From: Hyphomicrobiales bacterium
Lineage (GTDB): Bacteria; Pseudomonadota; Alphaproteobacteria; Rhizobiales; Rhizobiaceae
NCBI GenBank assembly: GCA_900473205.1
Contig: UCLB01000007.1
Coordinates: 408,645-472,644, forward strand
Length of the DNA: 64,000 nt
Direction: 5' to 3'
Of the stretch, positions 1 through 9,268 are shown piece after piece. The notes under the pieces are model-generated. The model had not been told where the DNA came from. It saw only the letters and a list, made by a program, of their open reading frames with translations, and ran no database searches. A program made the position numbers and the translations under genes. Position 1 is the stretch's first letter. Every line of letters begins with the position of its first letter.

Positions 1-1174
1 ATGGCACCGAGTTTCTGGTGAGGAACGAGGTGGCAATATCGCAGGACGTGGTGAATTTCGCCGTGCCAGTCGGGTTGAACTGGAAGCGGCAATCGCCAGG
101 CGCAGCGGTTACGGTCGCACGAACAGAGGCCTGAGCCTGTGCGAGTGCAGGGTTACCTGCCCATGTCAGTGCCTTGAACAGCGGGAAGTAGGTCAGCATG
201 GCCAGAACGAGGCCTGCCATGATGATCGGCTTGCGACCGATCTTGTCGGAGAGCCAACCGAACAGAACGAAGAAGCCGGTGCCGAGAAGCAGGGCGCAGG
301 CAACCATGATATTGGCGGACTGCCCGTCTACCTTCAGAATGCTTTGCAGGAAGAACAGGGCATAGAACTGACCCGTGTACCAGACGACGGCCTGACCGAT
401 GACGGCGCCGACGAGGGCGATGATGGCGATCTTGGCGTTCTTCCACTGGCCGAAGGCTTCGCTGAGGGGTGCTTTCGATGTCTTGCCCTCTTCCTTCATC
501 TTCTTGAAGGCAGGGGATTCGTTCATCTTCAGACGAATCCAGACCGACACGCCGAGCAGAATGACGGACAGCAGGAACGGAATGCGCCAGCCCCAATCGG
601 CAAAGGCCTCACGACCGACGGCAAACTGGACGCCTAGGATGACGACGAGGGACAGGAAGAGACCGAGCGTTGCGGTGGTCTGAATCCACGAGGTGTAATA
701 ACCGCGGCGGCCATTGGGTGCGTGTTCCGCCACATAGGTTGCCGCACCGCCATATTCACCGCCCAGCGCCAGGCCCTGAAGCATGCGCAGGATGATGAGG
801 ATGATGGGGGCTGCGATGCCGATCTGCGCCGCGCCTGGCAGAATGCCGACGACGAAGGTCGAAAAACCCATGATCAGAATGGTGATAAGGAAGGTGTATT
901 TACGTCCGACGATGTCGCCCAGACGCCCGAACACCAGCGCGCCGAAAGGACGGACGAGAAAGCCTGCCGCAAAGGCCAGAAGTGCGAAGATGTTGCGCGT
1001 CGTTTCCGGATACTGGCTGAAGAAGTTCGCGCCGATATAGATGGCCAGCGAGCCGTAAAGATAAAAGTCGTACCACTCGAACACTGTTCCCAGAGAAGAG
1101 GCGAAAATCACCTTCTTCTCTTCCCCCGTCATGGGACGGGCCTTCTCCGCTGTCGCGGTTGCTACATTCGCCAT
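1..1174 (-). CDS. MHS-family MFS transporter, 3' end cut by window edge
   Basis: This inner-membrane carrier runs off the left edge after about 391 codons, so its C-terminus is not seen. The N-terminus carries the metabolite:H+ symporter signature FEWYDFYLYGSLA at about residues 32-44. It is followed by the MFS loop motif GRLGDIVGRK near residue 85 and a second copy, GWLSDKIGRKP, in the second half. These are typical of the proline/betaine/alpha-ketoglutarate symporter branch. A stretch with two cysteines just before the truncation looks like an extended periplasmic loop between helices. The start ATG at 1174 has a GGAGG ribosome site about 7 bases upstream. Substrate cannot be assigned. It is divergent from asd across a 500-bp gap. 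Confidence 0.85.
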   Translation of the reverse strand, partial: MANVATATAEKARPMTGEEKKVIFASSLGTVFEWYDFYLYGSLAIYIGANFFSQYPETTRNIFALLAFAAGFLVRPFGALVFGRLGDIVGRKYTFLITILIMGFSTFVVGILPGAAQIGIAAPIILIILRMLQGLALGGEYGGAATYVAEHAPNGRRGYYTSWIQTTATLGLFLSLVVILGVQFAVGREAFADWGWRIPFLLSVILLGVSVWIRLKMNESPAFKKMKEEGKTSKAPLSEAFGQWKNAKIAIIALVGAVIGQAVVWYTGQFYALFFLQSILKVDGQSANIMVACALLLGTGFFVLFGWLSDKIGRKPIIMAGLVLAMLTYFPLFKALTWAGNPALAQAQASVRATVTAAPGDCRFQFNPTGTAKFTTSCDIATSFLTRNSVP

Positions 1175-1675
1175 TGTCTGTCCTCCACAGATGTCAAAAC
1201 GACACATCGCAGCAGCCCGACTCTCCTCCAGGCTGCCCTTTCGGCGCGATGCACCTGACCACAGATTGACAGAAAATTAACAAAAGGAAGAGCGATGCTT
1301 TCGGCTTATGACTTTAGTCTAATGTTGAGCATCGTAAATCTTGCGCTCCCGCGCGGCTTTGCCCGCGTCCGAACGGAATTGCCATCTGTTTGCGCTTGAC
1401 AGAAAATACAAACACCATAATAGCTTTGCCACGAAAAGGAGCACGATCTTGATCAGACATGTCCACGACATGGTTGTCATGCACAATCCGGCAGAGCCTG
1501 CCGGTGATCTGTCGCGCTTTTCTGGTTCCATCCGAATTACGGCCAAAACGACGATTAAAACCGTCTAACGTCTCTGGCCCGCCGCTCTCTCCCCGGTTTG
1601 GTCGGGGAAGAAGGAAGCCGCAGTTATGCGGGTTCCCCTCACCAAAAAGAGGAGAGGCAGAAAGAGAGCTTTATC
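1175..1675. other. 500-bp intergenic region between MFS gene and asd
   Basis: I see no convincing protein gene here; the short open frames lack ribosome sites. It holds a sigma70-like promoter at 1396-1423 reading toward asd and a small GC hairpin near 1590-1606 within the asd leader. The leader from that promoter would be about 240 nt, long enough for leader-level control, but I recognise no riboswitch motif. Confidence 0.5.
1396..1423 (+). promoter_or_regulatory. sigma70-like promoter upstream of asd
   Basis: A perfect TTGACA -35 hexamer (1396-1401) is followed after 16 bases by TAATAG (1418-1423), a fair -10. It faces asd with a leader of about 240 nt. Functional assignment is inferred from consensus only. 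Confidence 0.5.
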
Positions 1676-2710
1676 ATGGGTTTCAAAGTTGCAATCGCAG
1701 GCGCTACCGGCAATGTCGGTCGTGAAATGCTCAATATTCTCGCCGAGCGCGGGTTTCCGGCAGACGAAGTCGTTCCTCTGGCCTCTGCCCGCAGCCAGGG
1801 CACGGAAGTTTCTTACGGCGACCGCACGCTGAAGGTTTCCAATCTGGAGAATTACGATTTCTCCGATACGGATATTTGCCTGATGTCGGCTGGTGGCGAT
1901 GTCTCCAAGAAGTGGTCGCCAAAGATCGGCGCGCAGGGCTGCGTCGTTATCGATAACTCGTCCGCATGGCGTTACGATCAGGACGTTCCTTTGATCGTGC
2001 CGGAAGTCAACGCCGATGCCATCGAAGGCTTTACCAAGCGCAACATCATTGCCAACCCCAATTGCTCCACGGCGCAGCTCGTCGTTGCCCTAAAGCCGCT
2101 GCATGATTTCGCAAAGATCAAGCGCGTTGTCGTCTCAACCTACCAGTCCGTTTCCGGTGCTGGCAAGGAAGGCATGGACGAACTGTTCCAGCAGACCCGT
2201 GCGGTTTTCGTGGCAGACCCGATCGAAGCCAAGAAGTTCACCAAGCGCATCGCCTTCAACGTCATTCCGCACATCGATGTGTTCATGGAAGACGGTTACA
2301 CGAAGGAAGAGTGGAAGGTTCTGGCCGAAACCAAGAAGCTGCTCGACCCGAAGATCAAGGTCACATGCACCGCTGTGCGCGTTCCCGTATTCATCGGTCA
2401 CTCAGAGTCGGTCAACATCGAATTCGAAAACGAAATCACTGCCGATCAAGCCCGCGATATCCTGCGCGAAGCACCGGGTTGCCTCGTCATCGACAAGCAT
2501 GAAAACGGCGGATACATCACACCGGTCGAGTGCGCTGGCGAAGATGCGACCTATATTTCGCGTATCCGCGAGGACGCAACCGTTGAAAATGGCCTCAACA
2601 TCTGGGTCGTCTCGGACAACCTTCGCAAGGGTGCAGCCCTCAACGCCATCCAGATTGCCGAGCTGCTCGTCAATCGTGGCCTGATCAAGCCGCGCAAGGC
2701 CGCAGCCTGA
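1676..2710 (+). CDS. asd: aspartate-semialdehyde dehydrogenase
   Basis: The 344-residue protein catalyses NADPH-dependent reduction of aspartyl phosphate to aspartate semialdehyde. This is the branch point to lysine/diaminopimelate, threonine and methionine. The N-terminal Rossmann motif GATGNVGREML lies at residues 9-19. The nucleophilic cysteine is in NPNCSTAQ (Cys130), and the dimerisation domain follows. Length and motifs match bacterial Asd well. I use the ATG at 1676 (MGFKVAIAG) because the N-terminus then begins directly with the first beta strand; an in-frame start further upstream would add residues with no family match. A strong terminator hairpin follows at 2738-2773, so it is likely monocistronic. 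Confidence 0.95.
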   Translation: MGFKVAIAGATGNVGREMLNILAERGFPADEVVPLASARSQGTEVSYGDRTLKVSNLENYDFSDTDICLMSAGGDVSKKWSPKIGAQGCVVIDNSSAWRYDQDVPLIVPEVNADAIEGFTKRNIIANPNCSTAQLVVALKPLHDFAKIKRVVVSTYQSVSGAGKEGMDELFQQTRAVFVADPIEAKKFTKRIAFNVIPHIDVFMEDGYTKEEWKVLAETKKLLDPKIKVTCTAVRVPVFIGHSESVNIEFENEITADQARDILREAPGCLVIDKHENGGYITPVECAGEDATYISRIREDATVENGLNIWVVSDNLRKGAALNAIQIAELLVNRGLIKPRKAAA

Positions 2711-2737
2711 TACGGTTTTTTAATAAACATTAACTAT

Positions 2738-2773
2738 AACCCGTCCATTACACTGCTGGAATGGGCGGGTTTT
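2738..2773 (+). terminator. intrinsic terminator after asd
   Basis: A 12-bp stem (2738-2749 with 2760-2771, one G-U pair) and a 10-base loop run directly into TTTT. It follows the asd stop by about 28 bases. Confidence 0.8.
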
Positions 2774-2903
2774 CTGGTGTTTTGTTATCACGGGCAGTTT
2801 ATTTGCCGGTTATGACATAGCTAGGCAATTTGAAACTCGGCGAATTCTCTGTGGTGTTGCGACAGGGCTGGGTATAATCCCAAAATATTGAAGGCAGATT
2901 CTG

Positions 2904-3719
2904 ATGCGGGCAATGAAAGCTTTTTCCGTTGGCGTGGTAATGGTTGCGGCACTGGCGGCGACGCCGGTTCTGGCGGCGCAATGCGGCAATACATCGGCAG
3001 GCTTCAATGCCTGGGTCGGCGCGTTCAAGCAGGAAGCGGCTGGTCGTGGCGTCAGCGCCTCCGTTCTGGACCGTGCCTTCTCGAATGTATCCTATAATCA
3101 GGCAACGATCCGTGCGGACCGTGGCCAGCACAGCTTCAAACTCTCCTTTGACCAGTTCATGCAGAAGCGTGGCGGTCAGGCTATCATTTCTCGTGGCAAG
3201 GCCATGAAGAAGAACAATGCAGCACTGTTTGCCAATATCGAGCGCGCTTACGGCGTGCCAGCTGGTCCGCTTCTGGCCATCTGGGGCATGGAAACAGGCT
3301 TCGGCGGCTTCATGGGCAACCAGCACACGCTGTCTGCCGTCGCCACGCTGTCCTATGACTGCCGTCGTTCGGACTACTTCACCGAACAGCTCTACGCAGC
3401 CCTGAAGCTGGTGGGAAGCGGCAATCTGAGCATCACGGCCAAGGGCGCTGCCCATGGCGAAATCGGCCAGACGCAGTTCCTGCCGCTTAACGTCGTGCGC
3501 TACGGCGTCGATTTCGACCGTGACGGTCGTATCGATCTGGTCGGCTCGCGCGCCGATGCTCTGGCATCCACTGCGAACTTCCTCGTAGGCCACGGCTGGC
3601 AGCGCGGTGCGGGATATCAGCAGGGTCAGACGAACTTCTCTGCCATTCAGGGCTGGAATGCGGCCAGCGTTTACCAGCAGTCGATTGCTTACATCGGCAA
3701 GGCTATCGACGGCCAATAA
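2904..3719 (+). CDS. lytic murein transglycosylase, MltB/SLT_2 family
   Basis: This exported enzyme cleaves the glycan strands of peptidoglycan with formation of 1,6-anhydro-muramic acid. A signal peptide ending ...TPVLAA occupies residues 1-25 and has no lipobox, so it is probably soluble in the periplasm. The SLT_2 fold covers residues 30-265, with the catalytic glutamate in WGMETGFGGFMGN (Glu130) and the family signature GEIGQTQFLP further on. It lacks the C-terminal peptidoglycan-binding domain of longer relatives. At 271 residues it matches the short alphaproteobacterial form. The first ATG at 2904 is used because it starts the signal peptide. It stands alone between asd and the convergent carbonic anhydrase gene. 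Confidence 0.88.
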   Translation: MRAMKAFSVGVVMVAALAATPVLAAQCGNTSAGFNAWVGAFKQEAAGRGVSASVLDRAFSNVSYNQATIRADRGQHSFKLSFDQFMQKRGGQAIISRGKAMKKNNAALFANIERAYGVPAGPLLAIWGMETGFGGFMGNQHTLSAVATLSYDCRRSDYFTEQLYAALKLVGSGNLSITAKGAAHGEIGQTQFLPLNVVRYGVDFDRDGRIDLVGSRADALASTANFLVGHGWQRGAGYQQGQTNFSAIQGWNAASVYQQSIAYIGKAIDGQ

Positions 3720-3800
3720 GCCTAGAGGTCTCTTCCGTCACCCCGCATCAGGTGCGTGGTGAGGGCGTCGTTAGCATAACGTTAGCGTCAATCTTCTTGA

Positions 3801-4442
3801 TCAGGCATTCGGGCGGCGAAAGTCGCCCGTTTTGCCGTCCATCACCCACAATTCGCCGGTGGAAATATCGAACCAGGCGCCATGCAGCTTGACCTTGCCT
3901 GCCACTTCCTGCGCCTTGACGAAGGGGAAGGCGCGCAGGTTGCTGATGGAATTGCGGATGGACACACGCTCCAGCGCGGTCTGGCGCTCGGAAGCGGTCA
4001 TCACGTCGTTGCTCTGGATTTGCTCGGCAGCTGACTTGACCATGTTCATCCATTTGCCGATGAAGTCACCCGGAGACAGGGATTCGAAGTTGGGGTCGAG
4101 CGCGGCCTGAATACCACCGCAGCGACCGTGGCCCATGACCACGATGTCTTTGACCTTCAAAACCTGCACGGCATATTCAATTGCCGCGGATGTGGCGTGG
4201 AACTGGCCGTCGGGCTCGAAGGGCGGCACCATATTGGCGACGTTTCTCATGACGAAGAGTTCTCCCGGGCCGCAATCGAAAATGGTTTCCGGTGCGGAAC
4301 GGGAGTCACAACAGGCGATAATGAGGGTCTGCGGCTTTTGGCCGGTATCTGCCAGTGCGCGATATCTCTCGCGCTCATCGGTGTAACGCCCGGTCATGAA
4401 GTTGGTGTAGCCGGTGAGAAGGTATTCTGGAAAATCGCTCAT
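3801..4442 (-). CDS. beta-class carbonic anhydrase
   Basis: The enzyme interconverts carbon dioxide and bicarbonate in the cytoplasm. The 213-residue protein carries the beta-class zinc site: Cys45 with the Asp46-Arg48 dyad in ACCDSR, and His105 and Cys108 in MGHGRCGG. The segment HATSAAIEYAVQVL between them is also typical. I chose the ATG at 4442 (MSDFPEYLL), because the reading frame extends upstream only through a poor TTG start and a low-complexity stretch. No strong ribosome site is visible at either start, so the exact N-terminus is uncertain. It probably supplies bicarbonate for carboxylases, but no carboxylase gene is adjacent. Confidence 0.92.
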   Translation of the reverse strand: MSDFPEYLLTGYTNFMTGRYTDERERYRALADTGQKPQTLIIACCDSRSAPETIFDCGPGELFVMRNVANMVPPFEPDGQFHATSAAIEYAVQVLKVKDIVVMGHGRCGGIQAALDPNFESLSPGDFIGKWMNMVKSAAEQIQSNDVMTASERQTALERVSIRNSISNLRAFPFVKAQEVAGKVKLHGAWFDISTGELWVMDGKTGDFRRPNA

Positions 4443-4517
4443 GATATCGCAGTACCGTTGTCTTGGGGCCGGGCTCGTCAATGAACCGGCCTATGTTGAA
4501 ACCCGTTTTTCGCTCCG

Positions 4518-5456
4518 CTATTTGCGCTTGCTTCGCGAAGGATGCAAGAGATGACGCATCTGAACCATGGCCATGGGCGTGGAAAGACTGGACGCATCCG
4601 TCTCCAAAGTCAGCTCATTGACGCCACGTTTCATGGTGCGCGCCAGCACTTCGAAGACGCTGGCGGTTGCCAGTTGTAGCGCTTTTTCATCGTCCATGCC
4701 CTGCAGCAGCCGTGCCAGAAACAGCGCTGCGAGAAGATCGCCAAGACCGTTCGGCACATTCTCAATTGCGCGATGCTCAGCCAGAAGCGCGTGACGACCG
4801 CTGAGGAAAAGATTGCCAATGCCGCCCGCCATCATCGGCACGGCTGATGTTACCAGCATTTTCGCCGGTCCAAGCGCCAAAGCCGCATCCATGATCTCGT
4901 TGTTCGTCTCAAGCTCTGCGCCGCTCATCCACGCCAACTCATAGCGGTTGGGCGTGCAGACGGTTGCCAGCGGCACCAACTCGTCACGAATGGCCTGTGC
5001 CGTTTCAATCGGCACATAAAGCCCGCCCTTGTCTCCCATCACGGGGTCGCAGACATAGATGAGGTCGGGGTTGCGCTCTTTCATGCTTCGAATGAGCCGG
5101 GCGACGGAGTGCACCTGATCGGCGCTGCCGAAATAGCCGGTCAGGATGGCGCGGACTTCGCCCGCCCATTTGGAGCCGGCCAAATCCTGCATGGCCTTGT
5201 CGAATTCGCCGTTGTCGAAGCGCAACCTCGTCGAAGGTCCGTGGCCGGGGTGCCAGGGCATGACGATTGTCGGAACGGCCCAGACCGGGAAACCGAGGGT
5301 CTCCAGCCCGAAAACGACGGCCCTGTTGCCGACGGAGCCACGCATGACGTGGCTGGAAATAACGATGACGGAGCCGTTGGTGTTTTCCTGCATGGCGTAC
5401 TCATTCAGTTTGGCAACCGGTGCCGCGTCTGACATCACGTCTTCAGCAGCATTCAT
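4518..5456 (-). CDS. pdxY: pyridoxal kinase PdxY
   Basis: This ATP-dependent kinase of the ribokinase superfamily phosphorylates pyridoxal in vitamin B6 salvage. The pyridoxal-binding motif SSHVMRGSVGNRA is at about residue 34, CDPVMGDKGG at about 136-145, and the ATP/anion-hole motif NGLGDLLAALF contains the catalytic aspartate (Asp240). All are standard for PdxK/PdxY. The first 20 residues are poorly conserved-looking, and internal methionines at positions 8 and 22 are alternative starts; the ATG at 5456 is taken as the longest credible one. It lies just downstream of, and on the same strand as, the GntR gene, but a 60-base gap and unrelated role make co-regulation uncertain. Confidence 0.9.
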   Translation of the reverse strand: MNAAEDVMSDAAPVAKLNEYAMQENTNGSVIVISSHVMRGSVGNRAVVFGLETLGFPVWAVPTIVMPWHPGHGPSTRLRFDNGEFDKAMQDLAGSKWAGEVRAILTGYFGSADQVHSVARLIRSMKERNPDLIYVCDPVMGDKGGLYVPIETAQAIRDELVPLATVCTPNRYELAWMSGAELETNNEIMDAALALGPAKMLVTSAVPMMAGGIGNLFLSGRHALLAEHRAIENVPNGLGDLLAALFLARLLQGMDDEKALQLATASVFEVLARTMKRGVNELTLETDASSLSTPMAMVQMRHLLHPSRSKRK

Positions 5457-5519
5457 GGCCCGTCATGGCATATTGGCCCGCCGCTTTCCACTGCTATGTC
5501 GCAGTGCGGGATACGGCAG

Positions 5520-6167
5520 CTATTTCCCGGCGCGTTCCAGTGCTTTCAGCACGGTGCGCTCGGAAAGGTTCAGATAAAGCTCCATCTGCGACGCTGCTTC
5601 CGCCACTTTGCCGCTTTCAACGAGACCGAGGATTTGATCATTCATATCCACGAAGGGAGAATGCAGCTGTTCCGGGTCGTTCAGAAGCCCGAAGCTGAGG
5701 CGCAATTCCGCCGCGACACGCGCGTAAAAATCGCTTAGGCGGCTGCTGTCGGAAAGATCGACCACGGCGGCGTGGAAGCGCATATTGGCGCTACCCACTT
5801 CACGCCAGTCACCCAATTCGCGCTGTTTCTTGGCATGTTCAACCGCCTGCCGCATGGTGGCGACCGACGGATGTTTCTGCCAGGCCTGACGCAGGGCGCC
5901 ACATTCCAGCATGCGCCGCACGCGGTAGATGTCGATGATCTGTTCCGTGCTAGGCACTGAGACGAACACGCCGCGATTGGCCTCGTGCCGCAGCAGCCCA
6001 TCCTTGGTCAGAAGCCGAAAGGCCTCCCGCAGGGAGTTTCGCGAGACATCCAGACGTTCGCTGAAGGCGGCTTCCGACAGTCTTTGGCCGGGCGTCAGCG
6101 CACCAATGATCAGAAGATCGCGAATGTCTTTGGCCACGCGGTCCGCTAGCGGCAAAGGTTCAGTCAT
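5520..6167 (-). CDS. GntR-family (FadR/FCD) transcriptional regulator
   Basis: The 215-residue protein has an N-terminal winged helix at about residues 5-72 (ERLDVSRNSLREAFRLLTKDG is the recognition region) and an all-helical FCD ligand domain at about 80-205. The ligand domain has Asp/His metal-ligand-type residues such as RFHAAVVDL. It is transcribed divergently from the NRAMP-pxp operon. The 255-bp gap between them contains a perfect FCD-type operator (TTGTTCAACAA, 6331-6341). I infer that it controls the lactam operon, probably as a repressor relieved by a substrate or product. pdxY follows on the same strand. Confidence 0.88.
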   Translation of the reverse strand: MTEPLPLADRVAKDIRDLLIIGALTPGQRLSEAAFSERLDVSRNSLREAFRLLTKDGLLRHEANRGVFVSVPSTEQIIDIYRVRRMLECGALRQAWQKHPSVATMRQAVEHAKKQRELGDWREVGSANMRFHAAVVDLSDSSRLSDFYARVAAELRLSFGLLNDPEQLHSPFVDMNDQILGLVESGKVAEAASQMELYLNLSERTVLKALERAGK

Positions 6168-6330
6168 GGCGGTCCTTCATCTGATCGTCTGTGGCGGGCA
6201 ATCGCGGTTGTTGGCGTCCTGTATATCGGTTGCAATACCACAATTTATGAGCAGTACACGTAAAAATCCTGCTTATTTTCAACGCATTCGTCCCAAATAT
6301 TGCGCAGAATGAAAGAACGATAGAATTTAA

Positions 6331-6341
6331 TTGTTCAACAA
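6331..6341. promoter_or_regulatory. candidate GntR/FCD operator upstream of the pxp operon
   Basis: TTGTTCAACAA is a perfect 11-bp palindrome that fits the FadR/FCD consensus TnGTnnnACnA at every fixed position. A TTGACA hexamer lies just beyond it (6344-6349), so a bound protein would block a promoter firing toward the transporter gene. Confidence 0.55.
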
Positions 6342-6422
6342 TATTGACAATTTTGTAGATGCGGCCAAAATCCCCTCAATGCATCCGCGAGGGGCGGATT
6401 GCCAATGGAGCGGAGAACATCC

Positions 6423-7664
6423 ATGGAGCAAACAAAAATTGCCCAAACTGTCGAATTTGCCAAATCGAGGCGCGCGTCTCTAACGGCCGCGATCTTCCTG
6501 ATGGCGACCTCGGCCATCGGGCCCGGTTTCATCACGCAGACAGCAACCTTTACCGCAAAGCTCGGATCGGCCTTCGCTTTCGCCATCCTTGCGTCGATCC
6601 TGATTGATTTTGTCGTACAGCTGAACATCTGGAGAATCGTAACACTGACCCGCATGCGTGCCTCCGATATCGCCAATGCAGCGATACCCGGCTCGGGTTA
6701 TGTTCTGGCCATTCTGGTCATCGTCGGTGGTCTTTTCTTCAACATCGGCAATATCGGCGGCTCCGGCCTCGGCCTCAACGCCATGCTGGGTCTCGATCCC
6801 AAGTGGGGTGGCGCGCTGAGTGCACTTCTGGCCATTGGCATCTTCCTGTCCAAACGGGCGGGCATGGCGGTTGACCGTTTCATCATCTTCGCGGGTATTT
6901 TGATGATCGTTCTGACGATCTATGTTGCCTTCGCATCTGGCCCTCCGGTGGGTGAAGCCCTGTTCCAGACCTTCCTGCCATCGACCATCGATTTCGCAAC
7001 CATCACCACGATCGTAGGTGGAACCGTCGGTGGATATATTACCTATTCCGGCGCGCACCGTTTGCTGGACAAGGGCATGGTTGGTGCCGAAAACCTCGGT
7101 GCCGTCAATCGCGCTGCCTTGACGGGGATCGCTGTCACAGGTGTCATGCGCTATGTGCTCTTCCTTGCCATTCTCGGTGTCGTTGCCAGCGGCGTTGTGA
7201 TCGACGTTTCTGGAAAAGGTGCCAATCCCGCGGCGCAGGCCTTTCAGGTCGCGGCAGGCGATATCGGTCTGAGAATATTCGGTGTGGTTCTGTGGGCTGC
7301 TGCCATCACCTCCGTTATCGGCGCTGCCTATACATCCGTTTCCTTCATCACCGTCTTCAACAAGGACATCACCGAGCGCGGTCGCAATATCGCAACCGTT
7401 ATCTTCATCGCTGTCTCGCTGTTCTTCTATCTGGTCATCACCACGCCGCCCGCACAGATGCTGGTTTTCGTTGGTGGCCTCAACGGTCTCATCCTTCCAA
7501 TCGGTCTGTCCATCTTCATCTATGCAGCTTGGGCAAGGTCCGATCTGATGGCTGGTTATCGTTATCCGCGCTGGCTTCTTGTGCTCGGCATCATCGTTTG
7601 TGCACTGACCTGGTACATGGGCTACAATTCCATTGGTCCCATTTTTGCACTTTTGACGGCATGA
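6423..7664 (+). CDS. NRAMP-like inner-membrane transporter of the lactam operon
   Basis: The 413-residue protein has about eleven hydrophobic segments and belongs to the NRAMP (SLC11-like) superfamily. It has the branch features seen in YcsG-type proteins, which sit beside ycsF/pxpA in many bacteria. In TM1 the canonical NRAMP metal motif DPGN is replaced by AIGPGFITQ, so it is unlikely to be a metal carrier and more likely imports the organic substrate of this operon. The ATG at 6423 is preferred because GGAG lies 7 bases upstream; an ATG at 6405 and a TTG at 6399 are in frame but lack this spacing. pxpA follows after 10 bases. Confidence 0.85.
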   Translation: MEQTKIAQTVEFAKSRRASLTAAIFLMATSAIGPGFITQTATFTAKLGSAFAFAILASILIDFVVQLNIWRIVTLTRMRASDIANAAIPGSGYVLAILVIVGGLFFNIGNIGGSGLGLNAMLGLDPKWGGALSALLAIGIFLSKRAGMAVDRFIIFAGILMIVLTIYVAFASGPPVGEALFQTFLPSTIDFATITTIVGGTVGGYITYSGAHRLLDKGMVGAENLGAVNRAALTGIAVTGVMRYVLFLAILGVVASGVVIDVSGKGANPAAQAFQVAAGDIGLRIFGVVLWAAAITSVIGAAYTSVSFITVFNKDITERGRNIATVIFIAVSLFFYLVITTPPAQMLVFVGGLNGLILPIGLSIFIYAAWARSDLMAGYRYPRWLLVLGIIVCALTWYMGYNSIGPIFALLTA

Positions 7665-7674
7665 GGAGAGAGAC

Positions 7675-8442
7675 ATGGCTTCCATCGATCTGAACAGCGA
7701 TCTTGGCGAAAGCTACGGTGCATGGAGCATGGGAGACGATGGCGCGATGCTGTCAGTCGTTTCCAGCGCCAACATCGCCTGCGGTTTCCATGCGGGTGAT
7801 CCCTCGGGCATTTACCGCACGGTCAAAGCCGCCGCCGAAAACGCTACAGTCGTTGGAGCCCATGTCTCCTATCCAGACCGCGTCGGCTTCGGTCGGCGCG
7901 ATATGGATGTGACGTCGGAAGAACTGATTGCCGATGTCATCTACCAGATCGGCGCGCTGCAAGGCATTGCAGCCGCTGCCGGAACGACGGTGCGTTACGT
8001 CAAGCCGCATGGCGCGCTTTACAATCGCATCGCCAATGACGCAAAGCAGGGGCAGGCGGTCATCGATGGTATCAAAGCCATCGACCCGTCGCTGGTGCTG
8101 ATGGGGCTGGCCAATGCGCCCATTCTCGAGCTTGCTCGCAAGTCCGGCCTGTCGGTGGTGGCGGAAGCCTTTGCCGACCGCGCCTATACGCCGCAAGGCC
8201 AACTCGTTTCCCGTCGTGAGGCCGGTGCGGTGCTGCATGATGCGGAGAAAATTGCCGACCGGATGGTGCAGCTTGCCCGTGAAGGCACGCTTGAAGCCAT
8301 CGATGGCAGCATCATCAACATCGAGGCGCAATCCATCTGCGTTCATGGCGATAGTCCCGGCGCGGTTGCCATTGCCCAGCAAATCAGGCAGCGGTTCGAA
8401 GCCGAAGGCATCGATATCCGTTCTTTCGCGTCCAGCACATAA
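7675..8442 (+). CDS. pxpA: 5-oxoprolinase subunit A (LamB/YcsF family)
   Basis: PxpA works with PxpB and PxpC to open 5-oxoproline (pyroglutamate) to glutamate with ATP. The 255-residue protein starts with the diagnostic [13 protein letters not shown]. It continues with [27 protein letters not shown] and VKPHGALYN, covering the TIM-barrel polysaccharide-deacetylase-like fold with its Asp/His site. Full family length. GGAGAG sits just before the start. It lies in a tight operon between the NRAMP-like transporter and the YcsI-like gene, which supports a lactam substrate; 5-oxoproline is the family default, but a related lactam is possible. Confidence 0.92.
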   Translation: MASIDLNSDLGESYGAWSMGDDGAMLSVVSSANIACGFHAGDPSGIYRTVKAAAENATVVGAHVSYPDRVGFGRRDMDVTSEELIADVIYQIGALQGIAAAAGTTVRYVKPHGALYNRIANDAKQGQAVIDGIKAIDPSLVLMGLANAPILELARKSGLSVVAEAFADRAYTPQGQLVSRREAGAVLHDAEKIADRMVQLAREGTLEAIDGSIINIEAQSICVHGDSPGAVAIAQQIRQRFEAEGIDIRSFASST

Positions 8443-8451
8443 GGAGCGTCC

Positions 8452-9261
8452 ATGACGATCCCGACATCTTATCTCAACCACACGGATGCGACAGCCGCCC
8501 GCAAGGCGCGGGCCGATTACCGCAACGGTCTGGTCGCGCCAACATCCGGCATCGCGCCCGGTTTCACGCAGGCCAATATGATTGTGCTGCCGCGCGACTG
8601 GGCCTTCGATTTCCTGCTCTATGCGCAGCGCAACCCCAAGCCTTGCCCGGTGCTGGACGTGTCCGACCCCGGCGTGCCCACCACCTTGCTTGCGCCCGGT
8701 GCCGATCTTCGCACCGATCTGCCGCTCTACCGCATCTGGCGGGATGGCAAGCTGGTCGAGGAAACGGCAGATGCCACCAGCGCATGGGCCGAACGGGACG
8801 ATCTCGTCGCCTTCCTCATCGGCTGCAGCTTCACCTTTGAGACGCCGATGGTGGAAGCAGGCATCGAAATTCGGCACATGACGGACAAGTGCAATGTGCC
8901 GATGTATCTGACCAACCAGCCCTGTCGTCCGGCAGGTCGGTTGAAGGGCAACATGGTCGTGTCCATGCGTCCCATTCCCGCGTCAAGGGTGGCGGATGCA
9001 GCGACGATTTCCGGGCGCTTTCCCGCCGTCCATGGGTCGCCCGTTCATGTCGGCTCGCCAGCAGAGATCGGCATTGCCGATCTTGCCAAGCCTGATTTCG
9101 GTGATGCGGTACGCATCGAACCCGGCGAAGTGCCGGTCTTCTGGGCGTGCGGAGTAACCCCACAGGCGGCGGTCATGGCGTCGGGTGTGCCCTTTGCGAT
9201 CACCCATTCTCCCGGCCATATGTTCATCACCGACATTCCCGATTCCGCCTATCATGCGTGA
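8452..9261 (+). CDS. YcsI/DUF1445 family putative hydro-lyase
   Basis: The 269-residue protein matches the YcsI/DUF1445 family, often labelled putative hydro-lyase and related to the mitochondrial D-glutamate cyclase. Recognisable segments are [21 protein letters not shown] near residue 35, [10 protein letters not shown] near 120, [12 protein letters not shown] near 143 and [17 protein letters not shown] at the C-terminus. D-glutamate cyclase interconverts D-glutamate and 5-oxo-D-proline, so a role in feeding 5-oxoproline metabolism fits this position between pxpA and pxpBC. That role is inference from the family and the operon. Spacing is 9 bases to pxpA and 7 bases to the next start. Confidence 0.85.
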   Translation: MTIPTSYLNHTDATAARKARADYRNGLVAPTSGIAPGFTQANMIVLPRDWAFDFLLYAQRNPKPCPVLDVSDPGVPTTLLAPGADLRTDLPLYRIWRDGKLVEETADATSAWAERDDLVAFLIGCSFTFETPMVEAGIEIRHMTDKCNVPMYLTNQPCRPAGRLKGNMVVSMRPIPASRVADAATISGRFPAVHGSPVHVGSPAEIGIADLAKPDFGDAVRIEPGEVPVFWACGVTPQAAVMASGVPFAITHSPGHMFITDIPDSAYHA

Positions 9262-9268
9262 GGACAAG

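Noticed and set aside
6480..7685. 401-codon open frame opposite the NRAMP-like transporter gene
   Set aside because: Composition is rich in Asp/His/Gln as expected from the complement of a hydrophobic protein gene; no motif.
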